Below are positions 11,456-23,400 of a stretch of DNA of 64,000 bases, in pieces. A program made the position numbers and the translations under genes. How positions within the stretch are numbered: position 1 is the stretch's first letter; every line of letters starts with the position of its first letter. Below the pieces are notes generated by a model. It worked only from the letters and a program-made list of their open reading frames with translations, was not told the origin of the DNA and ran no database searches. The DNA comes from Oxyruncus cristatus (taxonomy: Eukaryota; Chordata; Aves; Passeriformes; Cotingidae): the NCBI GenBank assembly GCA_013399855.1, contig VXAY01002852.1:968238-1032237 (forward strand). Reading direction: 5' to 3'.

Positions 11456-14400
11456 GTAAGTGGACAACCTCGATGTTACCTGTGGATTTGGAGGCAGGTG
11501 TCTTTCTATTGAGGATTGCAGGAACTGAGTTCTTCCTCTTCATTGCTTTGGGTTTTCTGCATGGGAAAGAGATACTGTCCTGAGGATTTTTGCTGTGGTT
11601 TTTCAGGGTGCTTCTTGTCCTGCCAGCTCCCTAAGCTTTAAATTCTCTCTTTTTAATTTCCTCGGCTTTTGCCCTCCATTGCATTTCCAGGATGATTTTT
11701 ATAGTCAGCATAATGCTAATAGTACTTGGACCTTCTACTTCATCTTCAGCACGAAGATCTCCAAGTGCTCTCTCACAAGGTTATCCCACCTTTCTTAGGA
11801 AGAGAGATAGTGTTTCAATTCTGTAGGCAGGGTAAGAAAGGTAAATAACTTGTTGGGTACTCCATATGGTGCCTATGGGAGAAACCGATTACCTGGGCTC
11901 TTTTACAGTTGCCAGCCTGGTAGATGCCTTGAGTCACTCTTCTGTGAATATCATGTGGCCTTCTAGAGCTTGAAGTGGTTGCTTATGTAATAGTTAAAAG
12001 TCCAAGTACTTCCTTATAAAATACAGTAGTATTTTTTCCCTCCAATGTTTGAGTTAGCAAGGGCCTCAAACTCAGGCCCAGGTTCCATGGTGAGTAATGA
12101 GATTGATTTGGGTTCTTTTTAGTACTGCTTTGCATCCTGCAGTTAGTGTGGCTGAACTCTACCTCTACAGTAGGAAAAACCCCCACATCTTCCATGTTGC
12201 ATATTTATATCCTGTGATGTGGCCATGATATTTTCACCCCAGTCTGAGAGTAAATGACGCTGATAACTCAGTTTCAGAGAGGCAATTGTGAGGTTTATTT
12301 CGGTAGCATTTACAAAAATGCATGAGATTCTTGGGAAGAAAATAATTTAGAAATTTGAGGTGTTATTCATGCATCTGGGCTGTATCTTGAACTCTGAACC
12401 AGGGGCAGTGCCATTTGTTCGTTTGTTTTGGTGCAACAGAGATAGTCCAAGTTTATAAGCATCATGAATGTTTCTTACAAAGCCATGACATTTCCTGTGC
12501 CTAATTTTAAGGAGTAGATAGTGATCAGATGAAATCTAAAAAAAGTCTGTTCTGTAACCAGTAAGATCGTGTATGCACTGTAGGTGAGAAAGGCTATGAA
12601 AGGTGCTAAGGATTCCTCTAGAGCCTATAGATTTCTCCTTGAAGAGGAAAAATAAATATATGGGGACCAAGCCTGAATGACTTGGATGGTCCAGTTTGAA
12701 GAACAGAACCTTTCTCCTAGGTCTCAGTGCTGTTGTGGGGTAGGTGTTATCCACACAAGCACTGCCAGTTTTGTGGCACAGCCTTGGCCAACAGAGCTGG
12801 AGTTAAATAGCACTGCCAGTTTTGTGGCACAGCCTTGGCCAACAGAGCTGGAGTTAAATAGCACTGCCAGTTTTGTGGCACAGCCTTGGCCAACAGAGCT
12901 GGAGTTAAATAGCCTCCTGAACCTGCACTGTTTTCTCCCTTCCTTTTGTGGGGTAGACCTAAAGGCATGTGGCCAAGTTAAGGCAGAGGAAAGTGATTGT
13001 GTGTATCACTGTATGTCTCTGGTTTCACAAAGGATTTGAGGAGGTCTTGGAGTGCCAGTCTGGTTCCTCTCATTACAGCCCGATGCACATACAATACACT
13101 TCTATTCTTCATGACAATCTCTGACATGACCTTATCAAAGTCGTGGTTTCTTAGGTGATTGAAGACACATTACAGACACATTGCACAGAAAATAGCTGAG
13201 AATAAGATTCCTCTAATTTCAAGTCCCTATGAGACCTGACCATCACTTATCACCACTGTGACCGTTACTGACCGTAATTGTCTAATGCTCCCTAACTGTG
13301 TTCTCTTTGCCTCATCTGCCTTTTCAGTGTTAAAATATTCAGTAACTCACTGAGATCATCAACACAGGACCAGAAAGATGATTTTTTTTCATGAGACAAA
13401 AGCCCTTGTTTGCATGGATGCCTGTTTCATGGCTACTTCTCTTCTTTTTTTTCAGGTCCACATTACCCCTAAGTCAAGAAGATTATGAGGTAATGGAGAA
13501 TTTGTTTGCTGAGGTTGGGAGCCCTCTGTATAACAAGATTTGTTCTGTTGCACAGCCATTAGTTTACATACCAAAAGTGAAGAATGTGGAATTTTCTGTC
13601 ACAATTTGTTTGTGACTTAAAGTTTTCAGGTTCTGACAATGACAGCTTTCAGGGAAAGGAGAAGACACTTGAGTGTTCGAGAAGAATGGAGATTTGACTA
13701 TATTATTCTCCTCTACCAAAAAAATTGATGTTGGGATGGCAAGAGCATCTTAGTGAGCAAGAAGTTTGCTAAAACATGTGGAAGGGAATGGGAAATTGGG
13801 AAGTCTCTCCTGTCTCTGAATATCCACTTATCTACTTGTTCTCTCCCTGCTGCCCAGGCCTTTTTGCAGAAGCTGGTGAAAAACTTGTTTGCAGAGGGCA
13901 ATGATTTGTTTCGAGAGAAGGATTTCAAGCTTTCGCTGGTACAGTACGTAGAAGGGCTGAACGTGGCAGATTACGCAGCCTCTGACGAGGTGACCATCCC
14001 AAAGGAACTCCTCTGCAAGCTACATGTCAACCGAGCTGCCTGCTACTTTGCCATGGTGAGTGCCTTCCCAAGTCATCCCCAGGAGCCAGGGAGGACATCA
14101 CGGTTGCAGTGTTGTGTAGTTGGAAGAGATGTCAGGAGGGGTTTCAGTCAGTTTTGTCCTCTCCCTGGTCAAACACTGGAGGACATGATGACACCCAGAA
14201 AACTCTGATATCTCCCCACTATTGCACTGTGTCTTGCGAGACCAGAGGAAGGACATGACAGAGGTGGGGCCAGGCCTAAGGTACTGGTGCAGTTCTGGTC
14301 CACACTGGTGAGGAGTTAGTACAATCCAGTGTCTTCCAGTACTGAGCAGCATTTCTCTGTAATATTGTTTGAGTAGTGCTCTGGAGGCTCCTGACTCCTC

Positions 14401-17400
14401 AAGTAGGCACTGGAAGACAGTAAGAAGGTTTTGGGTCTTGAAAGAACTTTTAGCACACAGAATGGAGAAGATTCTGAAATACTCAGGCTCTAAAAGGCTC
14501 CTTTATGGCACAACCCCAGAGCAGGTCCATCCTGTTCATAATGAGGCTGAGTCCCCTAAAAATTAGCAAGTGGTCACATAATTAAAGACTGTCAAGTGTA
14601 ACATGCCCAAGATAGAGGGGGAGACCAGATAAGGTTGCTCAAGCAGCCTTAGTTCTGTCAGTCACTGACTTTGAAGTGTTTTTAGTTTTGCAAGATTTAA
14701 CGAAATGTTCTGTTGATGTAGGTGTGTTTATACACTGGTCTGTGCATGAGGTAATAAATATATGTACTTCCAACTGCCATTTATATTCCTGTTTTCTGCT
14801 GAGAGACAGAACATTTGCATTCACATACAGGGAGGAGTTAGTCTGCTGTGCCACAGCTGACTCCAGGTGGTCTCTTCCATGCAGGGGTTGTATGAGAAGG
14901 CACTGGAAGACAGCGAGAAGGCTTTAAGTCTTGACAAGGAGAACATCCGAGCGCTATTCCGGAAAGCCCGCTCCTTAAATGAGCTTGGAAGACACAAAGA
15001 AGCATATGAGTGCAATAGCCGATGCTTGCTGTCCCTCCCACATGTAAGTTTTTGACATACAACTCATCTTGAGTATTGTGGCTCACAACATTGCTCTCGG
15101 TAACATGCTTAGTGTGAGGCCAGAGGACAGTGGAAGAGGAAGATTGGCTGTTCCTGAGAGCAGGGCCCAGAAATTCTGTCTCTCTGACTCAAGGATGTTT
15201 GTCCTCCTGTGTTTCTTCAGTCCAAGTCACTTCTACAAATAGTGCCAGCCAGAGTCCCTGGTTAGTGACAGCAGGTTCAGTGGCCTATTTGCAAAGAGCA
15301 AAACCCTACTGTAACCAGATGTGAACTGAGGCCATGAGTATGTTTTAACTGGCTGCTTTTATGCCTCTAATGGGAATGGCTAGGAGCATGGGACAAATGG
15401 GAATAGGAGCTTTGGAAGGAAAACCTATGATTTTCTTGTTTTGGATAAAAATGTCTCATGTTTTACTTACTGATTATTAAGGCAAGCTGATAAAGCTTTT
15501 TATTTCTTGAGGATCATGCAATACTTTCCTTGACATCACATGTCATAATTATTTTTATGTTCACAGGTGTAAATTTCTGAATGCAGAGGGGCTATCTGCA
15601 TATACTAGGACCTAAATATTTTCCTGATAATGCTTTTGTTGAGCATAGTCTTAGGCCAAATATTGAAACAGGAAACCAGATTGTGATTACATGGGTTCTA
15701 GTAAGCACTGGTTAACTTGGCTAAATTTGGTTCTAATGCATCACAGTAATGCTATTACAAGAACAATGCATCTACCTCCACATGAGAAGTTACCTTTCCT
15801 TTATTATTATGTTATAGAAGCAATCTTTGAAAGCCTTGTTAGCAGGTAGTAATTCCTTTTGTTTATCTTGTAAATTCTAGTTTCTTTGACTTGGCACAAC
15901 AGGGTGACCAAAACATATTAAAGGTATTATGTTTGGGGATGAAGAACTGTTTTTTAAATGAGCCCTTTTATTAACAAAAGCATCTAATGTATGTGTTTAT
16001 ATAAAACCATATCTGCACATATTTCACGTTGCAGTTGAGCCACTTAATTTAATTTAGTTTTTAACCTTATAGTTATGATTACATAGCTCCCATTATTATC
16101 ATTACAATCATTGTGGTCTACAGACAGTTCATCAAACTTCTCTATGGCAGGAAAGTTCAGCCTAATAAACTCCATATTGAGTGATCTGCATTCTCTATTC
16201 TAAACAATTCCATCTTGTAAATTAACATACCCCATTGTCTTATTACCTGATTAACAGAAATTGTAAGCTTTCTCTGCATCAAAGGCAAGTCAGCATTTTC
16301 CTCTGGTTTCCATTATCCTCTGGAGCACACGGGTACTTCCATCTTGCATTGCTGTCATTGCTGAGAACTTTGTTGTCAAAACAGAGCCTGTCTTAAAACT
16401 TCATTGATGAAGGATCTGCCACTCAGTTGGCTCACTGGCTGGCAGAGTTAACTTATTTCTGGGTGCAGATACTTAGTGCTGCTAGTTTGCAGAAGTTCTC
16501 AGCATGGTGAAATTAATCCTCCTCTGTGGTACGCTTTTTTTTGGTATGGTATGGGGTGTTTTAGAAGAGGAAATGGACAAGTTAGATTTTGTCTTTACTG
16601 AGTTCAGAGAAGACCGTGACAACTCATGTTGAGGGTGTGGGGGAGTACGTACAATCAAAAAATGGCACTCCAAAATGAAGGGAAAAGTTATTGATAGTGT
16701 GGGCTGGAAGAACCAGAGGTTTGTCATGTGTTGAAAGGGAAAGGACTGAACCTGCACGGAGATTGGAAAGACCAGCATGGCAAGTAGAGAGAACACTAGA
16801 GATGAGGGAGGAAATGTTGGAATATAGAGGGATATCACAATAGGTTGGGCAGATACTTTTTTCTTCTTTGAAGAAACTGTTAAAGTACTCTGATATTTTT
16901 GTGAACAGGGAGAGAAAGGAAAGCAGAAGGAAATAGTTGCTGGTATAAATAAGTTAAGAAGGTTGTGGGCAGAAAGCCCATAGTGGTGTGTGAGTGGGCA
17001 TGGGCTCTGGGCAGGGAGGGTGGTAAATGGCACACAATGAGGAAAGCTAAAAAATCTACTTGGCTAAGCTGAGGCAGTTTCACTGGAGCTGAAGACAGTG
17101 AAAATGCCTTCTAGCTAGTAAGTTGGAAACTGAGACTTGGTTTCAGCTTTAAAAACAAAGAAACAAACAAGTAAAACAGGCTAGTGAATACAGTCTGCAT
17201 ATCAAAACTGATTATTAACTCTGCAGCTGGCAGAGAAGGAAGACATGCAGGCTCCTTCCCAGGCATGGAGACCTTGAAGAAGCTGTATCAGCCCCCAGCA
17301 ACCAGCCTTGGCAGCTCCTCCAGCCATCTTGCCAGCAGGACTCATAAACCCTGCTTTTGCAGAGTGGGTGCTTTTTTGGAAGCAGATATTTGATTCTGAT

Positions 17401-20400
17401 CTTCTGCAGCATTGAATACTCACTCTGCACCTCTGCAGAGTGTAGGGCAGAGCTCTTGGTGCAACTGCAGCATCTTGGCAGGACTCAATGACAAGAACCC
17501 TGAGGTCTGCCTGGACTCTCTTAGGACTGCTCTGGGAATTGCCCACCTGTTGCTGTTTAAAAAAGTTGAAGCCTCTTTGTGCAGCCCAGTGTGCATAACT
17601 GCATTCCTGTTTATTTCATGTGTGCCACAAAACTGAAAGTGTCCTGTCAATGGTTTTGTCCCCAGGATGAAAGCGTCACACAACTGGGGCAGGAACTTGC
17701 CCAGAAGCTGGGACTGAGGGTTCGAAAAGCATACAAAAGACCTCAGGTATGACTTCTTTTTTCTTAGGGGGTTTCCTTTGGCTTGTGCAGATTTACTTTT
17801 GCGGAAGTGGGAGGTGCTGCCCTGCAGTTACAGACACGTGTACACCACCCTGCCAACCCTCTAGCAGGCTGCTGGCCTGTGTACACTTCTTTGTGGTGGG
17901 GGAAAGGCCTGTGCTTTGGGAGAGCAACAGGGACACATCTGGTCAGATCCCAGGAAAGGAGATAAAAAGCGAGTCCTGGGTCCACTAGTTAACACCGTTG
18001 GCTGGATCTGTAACTTGGCTCTGCAAGGAACTGCTGCTGTAACTGGAGTACTGTAGGTGTTTAAATGTGTACCCTGCGATGGAGCTAGAGGGCGTCAGGC
18101 CACTGCTAGCACTCTCCCATAAAGCTGCTTTGGTCATGGATTTTGTTGACAGGAGCAGGGAACATTAGCTGGTAGCAGAGGCTGATGTTTGCATTCGCAT
18201 CCTCGGCCCCATGTGCAGTGGTGTCTGAAACAACCAGAGTGTTCCATCTCCAGAGGGGCACCTTAGTAGTATGAGGTGGAGTCGTTGGTGGCCATCAAGT
18301 TTTGCAGAGAGCTTTTGGGGTAAATCTGGCTATAACATGTTAGTTCTTTCCTGACAAACCTCACATGTGATTTGCCTACCTTGAAAAAAACTCCTTGATG
18401 TTGTAGCAGCTCTCAATACTCACAAATGATTCTGTCTCAAAGAAAGGGAAGCTTTTTGCAGAAATACTTTTTGTGGCTGTTCACTGTGTTGGCCTTGCTG
18501 CCTTCTTTGCTGCTGTCATGTTACTCAGTTGAGATGGGCTTAAACCACCTGTATGTGAGAAATACAAAAATTAAAAACTCTGAAAGGCTTTTTATTATTT
18601 GAAATTTAGTCATTGGTATTGTGATAACTTTGCAATCTCTTGTGTTGACTTCCAGCTTTCATTTTAGTGCTGTAATGCCTTCCCAAAGTAGTAACCTCTT
18701 AATGAAAAGAAACAATCTTCTCTTCCTCAGGGAAGTTTTTTGCTTCCTGATTGTGTCAGATGTTCTGAGGTGTCCAGAACAAATGTATGTCCCTTTTTAG
18801 TGTTAAGAAACGTGTACCTTTGTGTCACCCAAAGCCTTTTGGGATGGCTTTTATTTTGGGGCAGTGCCTGGAAGGAAACTCTATTGTAACCCATTTTTGC
18901 CTAGTTTATGAGCATTCATGGGCTGAATTCTGTTCTAAGACCTCTCTCTTCCTTGCAGCAGGAATTGGAAACATTCTCGCTACTCAGTAATGGCACATCA
19001 ATCAATTCGTCAAACCAGGTAGAGTTTGCATCCTGTGGTTGTTACTCTTTATGGACTGTGCTACTAGAATGCTTTGCAGTTTTGTTTACATTCAAATTTA
19101 TAACTGTCTTTTGGGATTGAACTGTATTAATTAGTTTTCCACTTTTAAGGAATATTGTCAAGGAAATTAATTTCTTTGAAAATATTCCTAGTGACAGCAT
19201 TTTTGTTGTCAGTAATTAGATCACTGAAAATGGTCATTTTTCTTAGTTATTGTGAATGTTTGCTTTCTCTTGCATTTTAAATAAATTTTCCATTTTCAAG
19301 TTTTTATGTAGTTAACAGCAATGCTAAGTAAAAGTCAGAAAGTGAAACTGCTGAAGAAGGAGTTAATAAATACAAAATTAAATCCTGTGATGTACTGAGA
19401 GAGGTACATACACAGTTTATGTACTCTTTGTATTGTCCTGGGAGATCCAGCTGGCCAGGGCACTGTACAAATGCTAAGGTAATATATTAGAAACTGCGGA
19501 TTTCCTTGTTCTAACACTGGGTAAAAAAACCCCCAAACTAAACCCTTGCTGTTTTTATGGGCTGTTTGGTACTTCACACTGCTCCTTAAAGCAAACAAAC
19601 AATAAAATTGTAAACACTGTAATTTTGTACAATAAGGTGGGATACTAAAGAATTAGTTTACCTCTCGTGGTTCCGTGTCTTGCCTTCACATCTTTTTATG
19701 AAGGCCAGTCAGCTTTCTTTAATTTTTGTACGTAGTTTTTAATTAGAAAATCTTTCCATTTGCAAGAATTGAAAGTAGTGCAAAAACTGTTGTAGTAGAT
19801 GCAATATCTCGAGACAAATGCTTCACTTGTGCCTTTTTAAGTTTAAGCTAAAGGCACATGTACTTACCTCTGTTTATGTTTCTGTAAAATATGGACTCAA
19901 TTTACTTCTTGCCTGGAGCTCCAAGTCAGCAGTTGTCTTGGCGGAAACATTTTCCTGTTTTGAGTTTGCTGTAAAAGTTTGTGGTTTTTAGATTGCAAAA
20001 TATGTGAACTAAGAAAAGGAACGTTGTGTAAGATCAGGCTAATCAGATCTCCCGTGCTGTGGGCTGACCGATTGATGCATCCTGGGACTTGGGACACAGT
20101 GTTCTTATCCACACATGAAAAACCCTATTCTATGTATGGATTTACTCAAATGGTTGGATATTGTGCGGGGATGGTATTCCTTTGCAGCAAAACAGTTTGT
20201 ATGCGGATGAAGGTAAAAAATGAATAGGTTCCTTGGATTAAGGTCTCTTAAAGTTCATTGCTTTTACTGTTCTAGCAAGGAAGGAGGCCATAAAGGAAAA
20301 TAAGGGGTCATATGCATTTAGTAGTAGTAAAGAGTCCCATCTGTGAAGTTTGGATATCTGTTTAAAAGTTAATTTCTCACGATATTTTTCTCTCCCCTTT

Positions 20401-23400
20401 CCTACATCCTCTTTGCAGACTACTTCCAATGGATTGGGTTCAATAGATGACATCGAAACAGGTAAAAATATCCCTCTTCTCAGATTTTTGTGGCTTCAAT
20501 AAGGTATGTGACCAGGCTAATAGGCCTGAGAGGTTCATCCCTGCATTTGTGTCTCTTCTCCACACTCCTGGGTTTGGTAACAAGGAAGAGGGAAAGGTGG
20601 TGGAAAGCAGGAATGTTTTTTCTGCAGACAAGGCCAGGCCCAGTGAGAGACACATCTGGGAATTAAAAAGGTCTGCTGAGGTACACAGCTCTCTCCAGTT
20701 GTGCTTTCTTGAAGCTGTGCTTGGCAAAGCTTCTGAAACTCTGCTCCCAGACAAAACAGTCCAGATAAAGTGAAGTCAAGGTTGTAGGCACTGCTTGTGC
20801 TCCGAGTATGTATTGTACTCCAAGATGTTGAGGTGGAGGAATTGGAAACAAAAGGAGTTGGGAGGGACCAGGGAGAGCCAAGTTCAGGGTTAGGCACCCA
20901 GGAGGAGCAGAAGGAGGGCTAGCAGGGTTGCTTTTCTCATACTGGGAAACAAGTGACCTTAACTCTGCCCCTGTAGAAAGGTTTGCTACATGTGTTGCCC
21001 TTTGTTGTGTGCTGAAGCACTGAGCTTGTGCCTCTGAGCACATCCCTCTTTGTTCTTTTGAAAGGGTAAGGGTATGTGAGGGTAAGTGTGAGGACTTACC
21101 ACTGCAATGGCTCTTTTTATAGAAAGAAACTAATTTTATCATTAGGGTGCTTTGGGAAACATGTTAGTTTTCTGTTGAATGCCAGTTCAGCAACTGAATG
21201 CTACATGTGATCATGAGACCCAGTTCTGTGAATTAAGGAGAGTTTTTCACATTATCTTGCAGTGCTAAAATGAACTGGACTCCTACTACAGAGTAAAGAG
21301 TGACTGCGTCCAGTAAGCTCTTTATCTAATTAGGATTTGTGTTAGAGCAGCATGCCACCTTTGCTGCAGTTCAGGCAGACAAAGCCTTTACTGCTAGGAA
21401 ACCTTTTCAAAAGCACTGGAATTATGTGTTATCCCATTGCCCTGAGAGTGGTGTGCCACCGGAAGGGCTGTGGGTGCTGGGAACCTTGAGGGTTTCAGAT
21501 TCAAAGCTTTTTTAGCAAGTTTTTTTTTTTTAATTGGTGTTTTGGTTTGGTTTTGAGATGCAAACTCTTCAAGCTCTTTACTCCATGTTTTGCTTGAAGT
21601 CATCTGATTAACTCAGCCCTGTCCTGCAGAGATCATGGCTCAGATCTGGCTCAGTATGGCCTTTGGCCAGCAAATGCACTAGGGAACCACTGCTGTTTAG
21701 GGAAGTGAAGCTAGAAACTGGGCTTTTAAAAGCTCTGTACTTGCCCCCCTCGGTCAGACAGGTGTATGGCCAGAGAAGCTGCCAGGTGGGAGGGCTTGGT
21801 ATGAGAGACTTGGTTCGTGGGAGCATATAGACAAGACCCTCTCTGAGCTTATAATAATACGTAGGGCTTAGTGTCATGGCAGCAGCAGAAATCAGGAGGG
21901 GTGCGTGTGTCTGCGAGCTACTCATCAAAGAAATGCTGTTTTATTTTTTTAAGATGGAGCAAACATTAGGTGAATGTAGGAGGTGCATGAGCTTTCTGTA
22001 AGGAGGGTACGTGAAATGTGGGTATGGTGGCTGGTGAGTAAGGTCAGCAGATGGGGTGTCCTGAGGAAAGCAGGAATGGGAAAGGAGGGATAGGAAAAAA
22101 GATTGGACAGAGGAGGGTGGGAGGAAGTGGCTGAAGGAATGACAGGGCTTGGGTGATCAGAGAGAGGGGAGCAGACATCTCTGCTCTACTCCTTGCAAGT
22201 AGTGGAACCTGTTGGTCCCTGCTCTTCTCCTTGCCCTTCATATGCACTGTGCTGTGGGGGGTGCCATGTTATTCTCTGCATTTTGGTTGTGCATTCAGCT
22301 TTTCTGGAGTTGGGGCCTCTTAGGATGTTTGAGGGCTTCTTTTCTCTGCTTCCCAGTCTCAGTGGAAACTGGGGGGCCTCATTCATTCCTCAGAGAAGGT
22401 CGGAACTGCTGGAACCTTTGGGGCCCTGTCATTGTGAACCCTTTTGCTCCCTGCTGCATGTGTCCCCATCCCTTCCAGCATGTTCTGAACTTCTTGTTGG
22501 CCTCTGTAGGAATCTTGACAGTACTCCAGATTTAAACATCTGAAAAATGGGAAGGCACAAGCCGTCCCTTTGTACTGCAGGGAATCTTGCTGAGCTGCCA
22601 GCCATGAGGCCATCACCGAGGGAAGCTGGATGGCTTGCTCCCGAGCGCCAGTGGGGGTTCTGCACCAAAGGGACATGAGCCGAGACAAGTCATCCCAAAG
22701 GGGGCATGGGCTTGGAGCCGAGCCTGGTCTGAGAGGCATACTTAGTTGCAAAACTAAGGACACATACAGCCTGCCTTGGAGCTGCTGCCTGTGGGGAATG
22801 TATTCAGCTGCAGCACTGAAAACTTGTGTTGGATCCCATAAGGTACAACATGTGCTTTCCTTCAATGACATGCTTGAGGATGTGGAGAGGGACCTGAGTC
22901 TGTTCCTTGCCACTTCCCCCTGCTTTCTCTGCCTTTTGTCACAGCTTGGCCTCCAGTGCCTTGTACAGTGACCTTTGCTGTGTTCCATCCACGTGGACCA
23001 CTCACAACAAATGCTGGAGGAAAGGTTGCAGTGGGTGGTGCTGTGCTCCTGGTGGGGCTAGAGATAAGGGGGCTGCCTGTGTGTGTTGTCTCTGCTGTTG
23101 TTTTTTTCAAGACTTGGGGGTTTGCTGCAATTGCTTATTTGCTGAGCTCTCTAAGAAAGGCACCATCACATTCCTCGGTCACTGAACACGTGCTGTGGAT
23201 ATAGTAACAGGGCTCACTAGCCCAGTTCCAGTTACAAAGGGGTGGCCGAGTCCTTGTGGGGGCTGAGTGAGCAGAGCTGGTATAGACAGGATGCATTTCT
23301 TGCTGGATCAAGTTTTGTGTCTCCAAAGCTTGTCTAGTTTCTTTCCTGAACTTGTTAGTCTTTCTAATAAGAGCTATTGTCTCTCCTTCCAAACTTTGCC

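Noticed and set aside
12747..12968. Minus-strand open frame with a repeated 17-residue peptide
   Set aside because: Produced by the 51-bp minisatellite whose length is a multiple of three; there is no splice or coding context.
14098..14352. Possible retroelement fragment upstream of the exon ghost
   Set aside because: The text (for example GGTGCAGTTCTGGTCCACAC) faintly recalls repeat consensus, but I could not match it to CR1 or an LTR.
16482..17033. 183-codon minus-strand open frame
   Set aside because: Low-complexity Ser/Pro/Phe composition inside a ZC3H7B intron, no recognisable domain, length within chance expectation for 64 kb.
22383..22988. 201-codon minus-strand open frame
   Set aside because: Overlaps several plus-strand frames of similar quality inside an intron; no protein family recognised.
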